This document shows positions 9,057-16,533 of a stretch of DNA of 52,492 nucleotides, in pieces. The DNA is from Methanobacteriota archaeon (lineage in GTDB: Archaea; Thermoplasmatota; DTKX01; VGTL01). The stretch covers positions 1-52,492 of the forward strand of contig VGTL01000012.1 in the NCBI GenBank assembly GCA_016874675.1. The letters run 5' to 3'. The notes beneath the pieces were generated by a model that worked only from the letters and a program-made list of their open reading frames with translations, ran no database searches and was not told the origin of the DNA. A program made the translations under genes and the position numbers. The stretch's first letter is position 1, and each line of letters opens with the position of its first letter.

Positions 9057-10994
9057 GTGGGGCCTTTGCCGAAAACGAAGACCCCCCGCCTCCTCGGGGC
9101 GGCCACGGTCCTGGCCGCCCTCCTCGCGCTGGCCCTGGCGCCGCCGCCGGTTGCGGCCGACGGCGACCTGCTCCTCAAGCTCCAGACCGACAAGGAGTCG
9201 TACAAGGCCGGCGAACAGATGGTCATCACCGCCAACCTGACTAAGGACAACCAGCCGGTCTTCGCCAATATCACTTTCCAGGTCGATGACCCCGCCGGGA
9301 CTCCGAGATTGATATTGACCAAACCTACGAACAACGGCACTGCCCAGATAATTATTGTCATTGACTTTGTTCCAAAGAAGGACACCTACCAGGTCTACGG
9401 GAGCGCCAGGGTGGAGAACCTAAGCGTGACCTCCAACCTGGCCCGGACGTTTGAACCGAAGTCCATTGTAAAGAAAGAGCCCGACCTCACCTGGCTCTGG
9501 ATCTCACTCCTGCTTATCCTACTGACCGTCGGCATCGCCGCGGCCTATTCCATGGGCCGCACCAGGGGCGGCGTGGCCGCCAAGACCGAAGAGGAGAAGG
9601 CCGCCTACGAGGAGCGGGGCCGTGAAATCGACAGGAGAGGTGACGACGGCGATGGGGCCAGACCCGCTGCGACGCCGGTGGAGGTGCGCGCGCCACTGCC
9701 TCCTCCGGAAGCAGCTCCGGAAACGAACGGCGCAAGGACAAATATCACGGTTGCGCCGTTCCTTGTCGACGAGGCCTTCCTTGTATACAGGGACGGCCGC
9801 CTCATCGCCCACGAGACGCGGCGCCTGTCCCCCAAGGACGCCGAGGTCATGACCGGCATGTTCACCGCGGTCTCGCAGTTCGTGAAGGAGTCCTTCGCAG
9901 AGGAGGCCGAGCTGGGCAGCCTCGAGATCGGCGAGCACGAGGTGCTGCTCGAGCGCGGCCGGCACGTCTTCCTGGCGGTCGTGGTGAAGGGCGGAACCCC
10001 CAAAGACTACCGCGAGACGATGAAGGGCACGGTCCGGGACATAGAGGCGCAGTATTCGGCAATAATACAGTCCTGGGACGGTGTCATGGGCGCGTTCGCC
10101 GGCGTGAAGAAGATGCTGCTCCCGCTCTTCGACGCCGCCTCCGAGGGCCCCGCCGAGCGCAAGGCCGGGGTCGAGGCGCATTCCGCGGTCGAGTTCTTCC
10201 AAGGCTACATCCGGATGAAGGTGGCGGTCAGGAACGCCTCCCGCTCGGTCGTCACGGGCGTCGAGTTGGAGCCGCTGTACGACGAGGATGTGTTCAAGCT
10301 GGTGAAGCTCGAGCCCGACTACCCCCTGCGAAGGGGCAAGATAGACTTCGGCGTCATCAATCCCGGCATCCGGAAGACGGTGGCGCTCTTCCTCGAGCCG
10401 ATGATATGCACGGAGTGCTACATCGAGGGCACCTTGCGCTTCAAGGACTCCGAAGGCGAGCTCCACTCCGAGGTACTCAGGAAGAAGAAGGTCGAGGTGG
10501 TCTGCCCGATATTCTACACAGACGAGAACATAAACACCGCCATGCTCCGGCGGCTCATCTCGGAGGAGCTGACCCAGCAGGACAGCCGTATTTACTATAT
10601 CGAGGGCACGGACCGTTCCTATGCCATCGCCAGGGAGGTCGTGCGGGGCCGCCAGGTCCGGCTCGTCCGGGAGCTCTCCGATGACGACGGCACTTCCTGG
10701 GAGTCGTGGTTCTACGGTCTCACGCAGGACCGGAAGAGCAAGATAGTCATCAAGGTCTCCATCAGGAAGCCCGAGAAGATGCTCGAGGTGTTCGTGGCCA
10801 CCCCCGGAAAGCTCATGCTGACGGGGTGCCTTGCGGAAATCGGCCGGGAGATATCGGACCGGCTGGGAAAGGAGGGCCTGGTCACGCGCCAGCTTTTGGA
10901 CATGGCAAAGAAGGAGCAGGCCCTGCGCGAGACCCTTTCCCTGATAGAGAAGTACTCCGAGGCGGAGATGGATGCGGGCGAGACGGACCAGTAG
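9057..10994 (+). CDS. Ig-like ectodomain, TM helix, roadblock-like cytoplasmic sensor
   Basis: 645 residues. Order: signal peptide (LLGAATVLAALLALALA, about 14-30); one Ig-like domain of the same type as in the upstream gene (LQTDKESYKAGEQMVITANL onward, about 40-130); a transmembrane helix (WLWISLLLILLTVGIAAAYSMG, about 144-166); a charged linker; then a cytoplasmic domain resembling the archaeal roadblock/LC7-like sensor family (FLVDEAFLVYRDGRLIAHET...SWDGVMGAF, about 235-345); and a beta-rich C-terminal half of unknown fold ending in helices. It starts 4 bases after the kelch gene stop. GTG 9057 abuts the ribosome-binding site, so TTG 9066, 5 bases after gaggggtgg, is an equally good start. 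Probably co-transcribed with both neighbours as an envelope signalling set. Confidence 0.7.
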   Translation: MGPLPKTKTPRLLGAATVLAALLALALAPPPVAADGDLLLKLQTDKESYKAGEQMVITANLTKDNQPVFANITFQVDDPAGTPRLILTKPTNNGTAQIIIVIDFVPKKDTYQVYGSARVENLSVTSNLARTFEPKSIVKKEPDLTWLWISLLLILLTVGIAAAYSMGRTRGGVAAKTEEEKAAYEERGREIDRRGDDGDGARPAATPVEVRAPLPPPEAAPETNGARTNITVAPFLVDEAFLVYRDGRLIAHETRRLSPKDAEVMTGMFTAVSQFVKESFAEEAELGSLEIGEHEVLLERGRHVFLAVVVKGGTPKDYRETMKGTVRDIEAQYSAIIQSWDGVMGAFAGVKKMLLPLFDAASEGPAERKAGVEAHSAVEFFQGYIRMKVAVRNASRSVVTGVELEPLYDEDVFKLVKLEPDYPLRRGKIDFGVINPGIRKTVALFLEPMICTECYIEGTLRFKDSEGELHSEVLRKKKVEVVCPIFYTDENINTAMLRRLISEELTQQDSRIYYIEGTDRSYAIAREVVRGRQVRLVRELSDDDGTSWESWFYGLTQDRKSKIVIKVSIRKPEKMLEVFVATPGKLMLTGCLAEIGREISDRLGKEGLVTRQLLDMAKKEQALRETLSLIEKYSEAEMDAGETDQ

Positions 10995-11940
10995 GGCGCT
11001 GATACCGCTTGCCGCGACCCTGGTGCTGGTCGCGCTCAGCCTGTGCGCCCTGTCGGACGACACCGCCAAGCTCACCATCACCTGCGACCGGGACAAGTAC
11101 AGGGCCGGGGACCCCGTCGCGGTCGAGGCCAGGCTGAAGGCCCCGGAAGCGGCTTTGGCGAATGTCACGCTCGAGGTGGATTATCCGGACGGGAGCGTCC
11201 TCCTGCTCCTCACGAACGTCACGGGCGGAAACGGCGTGGCCCTGTTCCGGTTCCGGCTCCCCGCTGACGCCCCGGACGGTTCGTACAACCTCTCGGCGAC
11301 CTGCGACCACAATTCGACGAGGCTGGGTGCCCAGTCCCGGTTCATTATCGGCAAGGGGGGCGGTGGAGGCGGCCGAGAGGAGCTCGCCATGCCGTTGGTC
11401 CCCGTCGTCGCCACGGCCGCCATCGGGTTGATGGGCCTCGGCCTTGCCGTCGGCGCCACCGAGCCCGGGAAGTACGGCTTCTTCGCGCTCTTCGCGGCGC
11501 TCTTCACCCGCCTCAACCGGGACGAGGCCCTGGACCACAGGGTCCGCCACCAGATACTGGGCTACCTGACCGAGAACCCGGGCCAGCACTACAACGGCCT
11601 CAAGAAGGCGCTCAACATCACGAACGGCGGGATGGTGTACCATCTCCTGGTGCTCGAGCGGGAGGGCTTCATACGGTCCCAGCGCGACGGGATCCTCAAA
11701 CGGTTCTACCCGGCCAACGTGAAGGCCCCGGAGAAGCGCCAGAGGACGCCGGAGGAGCTCGTCTCGGAGATACTCGAGGCGGTCGGAAAACGCCCCGGGA
11801 TAACCCAGCGGGAGCTGGTGGAGCGCCTCGTGGTAAACGACGAGGTCGTCGGGTACCACCTGCGCAAGCTCGTGCGGGAGGCCCGGATAATCAGCTGGAA
11901 GAAGGGGAAGACCAGGGTCTATTTCCCGCTCAAGAAATGA
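10972..11940 (+). CDS. Membrane-anchored regulator: Ig-like domain plus two winged helices
   Basis: 322 residues. A signal/anchor helix (ALIPLAATLVLVALSLCAL) precedes an extracellular Ig-like domain (CDRDKYRAGDPVAVEARL onward) of the same type as in the two upstream genes. A transmembrane helix follows (PLVPVVATAAIGLMGLGLAVG), then two tandem winged-helix DNA-binding domains (HQILGYLTENPGQHYNGLKK, and VSEILEAVGKRPGITQREL ... YFPLKK). This topology puts the sensor outside and the DNA-binding part inside, a one-component membrane-bound transcription regulator known from several archaeal groups. The gene overlaps the previous one by 23 bases, indicating coupled translation. Target genes are not evident. 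Confidence 0.75.
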   Translation: MRARRTSRALIPLAATLVLVALSLCALSDDTAKLTITCDRDKYRAGDPVAVEARLKAPEAALANVTLEVDYPDGSVLLLLTNVTGGNGVALFRFRLPADAPDGSYNLSATCDHNSTRLGAQSRFIIGKGGGGGGREELAMPLVPVVATAAIGLMGLGLAVGATEPGKYGFFALFAALFTRLNRDEALDHRVRHQILGYLTENPGQHYNGLKKALNITNGGMVYHLLVLEREGFIRSQRDGILKRFYPANVKAPEKRQRTPEELVSEILEAVGKRPGITQRELVERLVVNDEVVGYHLRKLVREARIISWKKGKTRVYFPLKK

Positions 11941-12024
11941 GGACGGAGCGCCGGACCCGTTGCGTGGCCCACTCTGGCCATCCGGATTCGGCCCGGGGCC
12001 CGGAATGCGCCGGAGGGAACGGCA

Positions 12025-12032
12025 GATATATC
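12025..12032 (+). promoter_or_regulatory. TATA box of the TIGR04076 gene
   Basis: gatatatc lies 45-52 bases before ATG 12077, which would place transcription start near 12055 and leave a leader containing aagggtggt. Confidence 0.55.
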
Positions 12033-12076
12033 ACCCGGACAATGTCATCGCCCTTCACGGCAAGGGTGGTCGCAAC

Positions 12077-12391
12077 ATGCCCAAGTGCAAGATAACCGTC
12101 CTGAAAAAGACGATGAACCGTGATCTGGCCCAAAAATACATCAAGAACAAGGTCGGGCCGTGCAGCAAATTCAAGGTGGGCGATGAGTTCATCACTACCC
12201 TTGAAAAACCGAAGGGCTTCTGCGAATGGGCCTGGGCCGAGCTGTTCCCCTACATCATGACCCTGCTTGCCGGCGGGAACTTCTCCAAGGGCATGTTCGA
12301 GGGCTGGATGAAGTCCGACAACGCGTTGATAATCTGCTGCACGGACGGAATCAGGCCGGTGATATTCAAGATAGAGCGGGTCGATGACTAG
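12077..12391 (+). CDS. TIGR04076 family protein
   Basis: A 104-residue protein starting MPKCKITVLKKTMNRDLAQ and ending with CCTDGIRPVIFKIERVDD, both hallmarks of the TIGR04076 family, found in archaea and anaerobic bacteria. Conserved cysteines sit at residue 4, in GPCSKFK, in GFCEWAW and in IICCTDG. A metal- or cofactor-related role is conceivable, but the family's function is not established to my knowledge. I chose ATG 12077 because the family motif starts there and a ribosome-binding stretch (aagggtggt) precedes it. The open frame upstream has no family similarity. Single-gene unit. Confidence 0.8.
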   Translation: MPKCKITVLKKTMNRDLAQKYIKNKVGPCSKFKVGDEFITTLEKPKGFCEWAWAELFPYIMTLLAGGNFSKGMFEGWMKSDNALIICCTDGIRPVIFKIERVDD

Positions 12392-12440
12392 GTTGTTCCT
12401 GCCGCGCCGGCCGGGACATGCACCATAAACCTAGCCGGAA

Positions 12441-12450
12441 ACCTTTATGC
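12441..12450 (+). promoter_or_regulatory. TATA-like box before the duplicated membrane protein
   Basis: acctttatgc lies 26-35 bases before GTG 12476, the spacing of a leaderless archaeal promoter, and supports this GTG as the start. Confidence 0.5.
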
Positions 12451-12475
12451 GGAATAAGGGCCTTGGACGTCCAGC

Positions 12476-13126
12476 GTGGGGACCGCACTGAGTCAATATA
12501 CTCGCTCTTTCCATATTGCGGGAATACTCCTGATGGCCATGGGCGCCGCCGGCGCTGCCCTCTCTCTCCTCTGGGACGTGATATACAGAGGAAGGCCCTT
12601 CAGCCTCCAGTCCATCGGACCGGTCAAGATAGTCGGGATGGTCGCCGGCCTGGCCATCGTGAACGTCGGCATCTGGGCGGGCTTTGCCCTTGCCCGGCGG
12701 AAGCGCCCCGTTGCGGGCGGAATATTCGGCCAGGAGCCCCCGGCCGGCCATCCCGGGCTCCTTTTTTCGGGGGCCCTCCTGGCGCTCTCCGGCCTGGGCG
12801 GCATGCTCGTGTCGCTTCTTTGGGACCTCATCGCCCGGGGGCGGGACTTCAGCGCGGACGCCATCGGCCCGGGCAAGGTCGCCGGCATGCTGTCGGGGCT
12901 GGCCCTTCTCGCCGTCGGCGCCGCGCTGCTCGCCCTCTGTCTCCGAAGAACGGGCGCGGCGGCGAAAAAGGCGGAAAGGCCGGTCCCGGCCGCTCCGGCG
13001 GAGCCGGTGGAGGTTCCGTACGCCCTGCCGGTGGAGCGGGCCCGGCCGCCGGCGGCCGGGATGCAGCCGCCGGAGGCAATCCCGGTCGAGGAATCGACGC
13101 AGGGGGCCGAAGACCCGGGATATTGA
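12476..13126 (+). CDS. Four-TM protein with internal duplication
   Basis: 216 residues with four predicted membrane helices in two similar halves. Unit one (GILLMAMGAAGAALSLLWDVIYRG ... IGPVKIVGMVAGLAI) matches unit two (GALLALSGLGGMLVSLLWDLIARG ... IGPGKVAGMLSGLAL) through helix, SLLWD(V/L)I-RGR-FS loop and IGP-K-GM turn. This points to an in-gene tandem duplication of a two-helix hairpin. The C-terminal 60 residues are proline/alanine-rich and probably cytoplasmic. A TATA box 26-35 bases upstream fits a leaderless GTG start. I do not recognise the family. Confidence 0.65.
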   Translation: MGTALSQYTRSFHIAGILLMAMGAAGAALSLLWDVIYRGRPFSLQSIGPVKIVGMVAGLAIVNVGIWAGFALARRKRPVAGGIFGQEPPAGHPGLLFSGALLALSGLGGMLVSLLWDLIARGRDFSADAIGPGKVAGMLSGLALLAVGAALLALCLRRTGAAAKKAERPVPAAPAEPVEVPYALPVERARPPAAGMQPPEAIPVEESTQGAEDPGY

Positions 13127-13211
13127 TTCCAATGCCAGCAAGGCGGGGCCCAAAAACGGCATAATGAAATATTATCAAAGCGTTATTGGTAGCTGGAGTG
13201 GGAAGAAGAAA

Positions 13212-13760
13212 ATGGACCAAACTGCAGGCGACCAGCCTCCAGCCCCTGGAATGCCCGACCCGGCCTCAACCTCCCCGCCTCCGCCGACGAGCGCCGGACC
13301 CCAACCCGCGCCGCCGGGCATCGGCCCCCAGCCCCCGCCTCCGCCCTGCGGCCCGAGCCCCTCCCTGGAGCAGGAGCTGGGCCAGACCATCGACATGGTG
13401 AAGCGCGAGGTCCCGACATCGATAGAGGGGATTAGCCGCCTGCCCGCCCACCTCATGCTGATTCTCCTGGGCGCCGGGCTGGCGATGTTTTTGGGGGTGC
13501 TGTTCTTCTTCCTCAATCTTCTCGTCTGGCACCCCCTGGGCGCATTCGTCCACCTCGTCCTGTGCTTCCTCTTCGGGGCCCTCCTGGTCTATGCCTTCAT
13601 AGTATCCAAGGGGCGGCCGGTCCTGGGGGCCGTCCTGGCGGGCGCCTTCGGTCTCGTACTCGTTATCGCCGGCGGGACCGGCGGCTTGATCGGGGGCGTT
13701 CTCGCCCTCATCGGGGCCGGCATAGTGTTCCTCAGGGAGTTCGGGTTACTGGACAAATAA
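13212..13760 (+). CDS. Small membrane protein with proline-rich N-terminus
   Basis: 182 residues. The first 60 are proline-rich (PPPPTSAGPQPAPPGIGPQP), followed by a short amphipathic stretch (LGQTIDMVKREV) and three or four hydrophobic helices (LMLILLGAGLAMFLGVLFFF; FVHLVLCFLFGALLVYAFIV; VLGAVLAGAFGLVLVIAGG; IGGVLALIGAGIVFL). I chose ATG 13212, which follows ggagtgggaag and a TATA-like gaaatattatc near 13166. The longer upstream frame is GC-bias open sequence overlapping the preceding gene. Function unknown. Confidence 0.6.
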   Translation: MDQTAGDQPPAPGMPDPASTSPPPPTSAGPQPAPPGIGPQPPPPPCGPSPSLEQELGQTIDMVKREVPTSIEGISRLPAHLMLILLGAGLAMFLGVLFFFLNLLVWHPLGAFVHLVLCFLFGALLVYAFIVSKGRPVLGAVLAGAFGLVLVIAGGTGGLIGGVLALIGAGIVFLREFGLLDK

Positions 13761-13797
13761 CGGGGCGCGTGGCGGGAGGCCGTTCGGGGGGGAAAAC

Positions 13798-14160
13798 ATG
13801 GCCGGTGGCGGCCGGGAGACAGTCCTCGAATCGAAAAGGGTCGTCCTCCGCCCGCCCCGCCCGTCCGACATCCCGCACCTGGTCAGGTGGTTCTCCGACC
13901 CCGAGATTCTCCGGCTTACGGCCGAGACCGAGCCGATGACCGCCAGGAGCGCCCGGGCCTTCCTGCGGAAAGTGAAAAAAGACCCGGACCGCCTCTGGTT
14001 CATCATCCAGGACAAGCGAACCGGCAAGCCCGTCGGCGAGTGCGGCCTTTTGCGGATCTTCCGAACCTGGAGGACCGCCGACCTGACGATGATAATCGGC
14101 AAGAAGGATTACTGGGACACGGGCATCCGGCGGGTGGACATCCGGCTGGAACCAGCAAAG
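13798..14160 (+). pseudogene. GNAT acetyltransferase with internal deletion and no stop
   Basis: Residues 1-103 read like the N-terminal half of a RimJ/RimL-type GNAT (ESKRVVLRPPRPSDIPHLVR, LWFIIQDKRTGKPVGECGL, TADLTMIIGKKDYWDTG). In an intact enzyme the last phrase is followed by the acetyl-CoA-binding loop and helix and then a strand like RRVDIRLEPAN. Here YWDTG is joined directly to IRRVDIRLEPAKPPG, so about 25-30 residues including the CoA-binding loop are missing, and the C-terminal strands are gone too. No stop codon follows: the frame runs on through the promoter of the next gene into its lipoprotein. An enzyme without the CoA loop should be inactive. Confidence 0.65.
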
Positions 14161-14177
14161 CCTCCGGGCGATAACAC

Positions 14178-14183
14178 TATATA
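14178..14183 (+). promoter_or_regulatory. TATA box of the PKD lipoprotein gene
   Basis: tatata within cactatatacg lies about 41-46 bases before TTG 14224 and is followed by the ribosome-binding site ggagg at 14212-14216. Together they mark a separate gene start inside the long open frame. Confidence 0.6.
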
Positions 14184-14223
14184 CGCTCACGGTAATGCGT
14201 TCCCGATATCCGGAGGCCCGACC

Positions 14224-15708
14224 TTGAGAAAGCCCCTGGCCGTACTTGCCGTCTGCGTCCTGGCCGCGGGATTGCTCGGCTGCACCGGCTCTCCGGCCGC
14301 CGACCGCGCCAAGAACTTCCCGCTTGCCGTTCTCGATTCGGCGTACGTCCCCGGCATACTGCTGTCCAGCGGCCGCGACATCGCCGCCCCGGGCAACGCC
14401 TTCCTGGCCCTCAAGGTCCGGGCCGAGAACCGGGGCTCCTCCGCCGCCTCCCTGCCCGCCTCCGGGCTCAGGGTGGTCATCGACAACGAGAGGTACGCCT
14501 GCGACATGCTCAAGCGCACCGAGAACGACCCCCGGTTCCCCGGCCAGGACTTCGGGGCCGCGACCGTCCAGGGAAAGTCCTACACCGAGGGCTGGGCGGT
14601 CTTCGAGGTGCCGCTCTCGACCCGGAGCGTGAACAACGGCGAGCTCCGGTTCTACGACAGCGCGCTCCTGGGCGACGGCGCCTACTCCAGGGCCGTGTTC
14701 TCGCCCGCCAGCGCCAAAAGGCACGAGAACCTGACCGACCGGTTCACGGTCGAGGCGAAATCGATGCTCGTCACCTACAAGTACGGGAGCGGGGACGGAA
14801 CGGTCCAGACCCCCACGGAGGGGTACCTCTTCGCCGCCTGCGACCTCGCCATCACGAACAACGGCCGCAACAGCGTGCTTCTCACCCTGACGGCTGACAA
14901 CATCGTCTTCGTGAGCTCCGACCGGACCGAGTACACCCGCGGGAGCTGGACCAGCTCGCCGGACAAGACCAACCCCCTGGAGAGCCAGGAGATCCGGCCC
15001 GGGGGAACCGCCAGGGGATCGGTCATATACGAGCTCCCGGCCGACGACGCCTACATAAACAAGGTGCTGCTCAGGTTCTCCCCGACGGAGACCTACTCCT
15101 ACTCCATCCCGAAGGCCAGAATCGAGGCCGAGGAGAACGGCGCTCCGGTGGCCGCCATCACGTCGGAGGACTCGGGCTTCATCGACACCGACTTCCGCTT
15201 CGACGCCAACGCGTCCAAGGACCCCGACAATGACGCGCTGACCTTCCTTTGGGACTTCGGGGACAAGGCCTCCTCCTCGGACACCTCGACCGAGCCCCGG
15301 ACGTGGTACAAGTATCCCGAGCCGGGCACCTACACCGTGACGCTCAAGGTGAGGGACATCGGGGGACTGGAGGCCACGGCGACCAAAAACGTCAAGGTGG
15401 CGCACTATTTCTCCCTCATGGAGACGGGGCACGGCCGGGAGACCGACCCGGCGACCTCCCACGCCGGGGACTTCTACGTGAACGTCACCCTGGCCAACAT
15501 GGCCAACAAGACCTGGGCGGTGCCCTCGTCGCTCTTCAAGGTCAAGACCTCCGACGGGGCGCTCTTCGACTGGGCCGGCGACGACGGGAAGGACCCGCCC
15601 TCGCTTGCGGCCGGCGCCTCGGCGTCCTGGAGGGTCTACTTCGCCGTCCCGGAGGGGAAGCAGCCGGTGTCCGTCACGTTCGACGGCAGCCTGACCGTGC
15701 TCTTCTGA
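14224..15708 (+). CDS. Secreted lipoprotein with PKD domain
   Basis: 494 residues from TTG 14224, chosen because ggagg lies 7 bases upstream, a TATA box lies 41 bases upstream, and the protein then opens with a clean lipoprotein signal peptide (RKPLAVLAVCVLAAGLLGC) whose lipobox cysteine is followed by TGSPAAD. After cleavage the protein would be anchored outside the cell by a lipid. It contains two beta-rich DUF4352-like regions (about residues 35-150 and 180-300), one PKD domain (WDFGDKASSSDTS ... YKYPEPGTYTVTLKV, about 320-400), and a third beta-rich stretch at the end. PKD domains mediate adhesion or polymer binding. The frame is also open upstream into the broken GNAT. Confidence 0.7.
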   Translation: MRKPLAVLAVCVLAAGLLGCTGSPAADRAKNFPLAVLDSAYVPGILLSSGRDIAAPGNAFLALKVRAENRGSSAASLPASGLRVVIDNERYACDMLKRTENDPRFPGQDFGAATVQGKSYTEGWAVFEVPLSTRSVNNGELRFYDSALLGDGAYSRAVFSPASAKRHENLTDRFTVEAKSMLVTYKYGSGDGTVQTPTEGYLFAACDLAITNNGRNSVLLTLTADNIVFVSSDRTEYTRGSWTSSPDKTNPLESQEIRPGGTARGSVIYELPADDAYINKVLLRFSPTETYSYSIPKARIEAEENGAPVAAITSEDSGFIDTDFRFDANASKDPDNDALTFLWDFGDKASSSDTSTEPRTWYKYPEPGTYTVTLKVRDIGGLEATATKNVKVAHYFSLMETGHGRETDPATSHAGDFYVNVTLANMANKTWAVPSSLFKVKTSDGALFDWAGDDGKDPPSLAAGASASWRVYFAVPEGKQPVSVTFDGSLTVLF

Positions 15709-15824
15709 GAGAGAGACCGGCATGGCGTACATGAATTGAATACCCGGAAGATGCATGGCTGCAATGGGGCGGGGCCGGGAGAGAACCGCCCGACGGCGCT
15801 TTAATGGACGACCCGGCGACCGTC

Positions 15825-15900
15825 ATGGCCCAGCAGCAGCAGCCCCCCTGCTACCCGCCGCAGTACCCGCCCGGCAGCCACCGTATCCGCCGCAAGTCTG
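15825..15900 (+). pseudogene. Possible 5' fragment of a Gln/Pro-rich protein
   Basis: A TATA-like gctttaat (15798) stands about 25 bases before ATG 15825, which begins MAQQQQPPCYPPQYPPG and then turns into unstructured GC-bias sequence. It looks like the start of a proline/glutamine-rich membrane-protein gene cut off after about 17 codons and joined to unrelated DNA. Evidence is weak. The 283-base gap between the lipoprotein and the next gene otherwise holds only the promoter of the latter. Confidence 0.3.
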
Positions 15901-15956
15901 AGCGCGGCGGCGTCCCCCGGGCGCCCGGGCCTGAAGGAACCGTGGGCGCTCCAATA

Positions 15957-15966
15957 CATATTTATC
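15957..15966 (+). promoter_or_regulatory. TATA box of the small two-TM protein
   Basis: acatatttatc-like box 26-35 bases before ATG 15992, consistent with a leaderless transcript. Confidence 0.55.
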
Positions 15967-15991
15967 GAGGGGCCGGCATCGGCACGATGAC

Positions 15992-16261
15992 ATGCCCGGT
16001 GGATGGAGGAAATGGACAGGCATCGGCCTCATCGGCCTTTCGGGCGTATGGTTCGCCCTGATGCTCTCGGTGCCCTTCTGGCCCTTCTCCTTCGAGGTCA
16101 AGGCCCTCCTGGCCATCCTTTTCCTGGTCCTCATGGAGGTCTCGTTCTGGCTGGGGGCCGCCATCGTGGGCAAGCAGGCCCTGTCCCGGTTCTGGGCCGC
16201 GCGCAGGAGTAAGCGGGAGGGGCCGGCCGAAGGGCCCGGTGACGGTCCCGGCCAGACCTGA
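15992..16261 (+). CDS. Small two-TM protein, transporter-suffix-like
   Basis: 89 residues with two hydrophobic helices (IGLIGLSGVWFALMLSVPFW and VKALLAILFLVLMEVSFWLG) followed by a basic tail (KQALSRFWAARRSKREG). The layout, with a Trp/Lys start, two helices and a final FWLGAAIVGK motif, resembles the small transporter-suffix domain proteins. That resemblance is from memory and weak. ATG 15992 sits at the expected transcription start of the TATA box upstream. No partner gene is adjacent. Confidence 0.5.
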   Translation: MPGGWRKWTGIGLIGLSGVWFALMLSVPFWPFSFEVKALLAILFLVLMEVSFWLGAAIVGKQALSRFWAARRSKREGPAEGPGDGPGQT

Positions 16262-16346
16262 TAGTATTGACCCGGCGAGCCCCATCGCCGCGCCGATGAT
16301 GACCGACGCCCAGACAGCCTCCATCTACACCCGAGGGCCGTGCGCC

Positions 16347-16472
16347 GGGGGGCTCTTCATGTACCTGCGGGAGGAGCAGGTCCGCTCTCTCGTTTTGGAG
16401 CTAGCCGAGGTCTTCCCCGGCTCGGAGCTCGTCTGCGAGGTGGCGGGCAGGTTCGCGGCGGACATGATGAGG
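16347..16472 (+). pseudogene. Fragment of a COG3315-type O-methyltransferase
   Basis: About 42 residues, GGLFMYLREEQVRSLVLEL then FPGSELVCEV and GRFAADMM, match the segment of SAM-dependent methyltransferases of the TcmP/COG3315 group that follows the SAM-binding core (typically EGVFMYL.EE.V..LL..LA..FPGAEL). The SAM-binding region before it and the C-terminal part after it are absent, and flanking residues bear no similarity. It is therefore a short gene scrap lying between the two-TM protein and the PLP enzyme. Confidence 0.55.
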
Positions 16473-16533
16473 ACCCGCTGGGCGGTGCGCCACCTTCATA
16501 AGCCCCCAGGCGGTTCCCGTCACCGGTGCTCCC

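Noticed and set aside
12684-13211. Longer N-terminus of the Pro-rich membrane protein overlapping the preceding gene
   Set aside because: That stretch is an alternative-frame shadow of the duplicated four-TM gene and is Arg/Pro/Ser-rich without family features.
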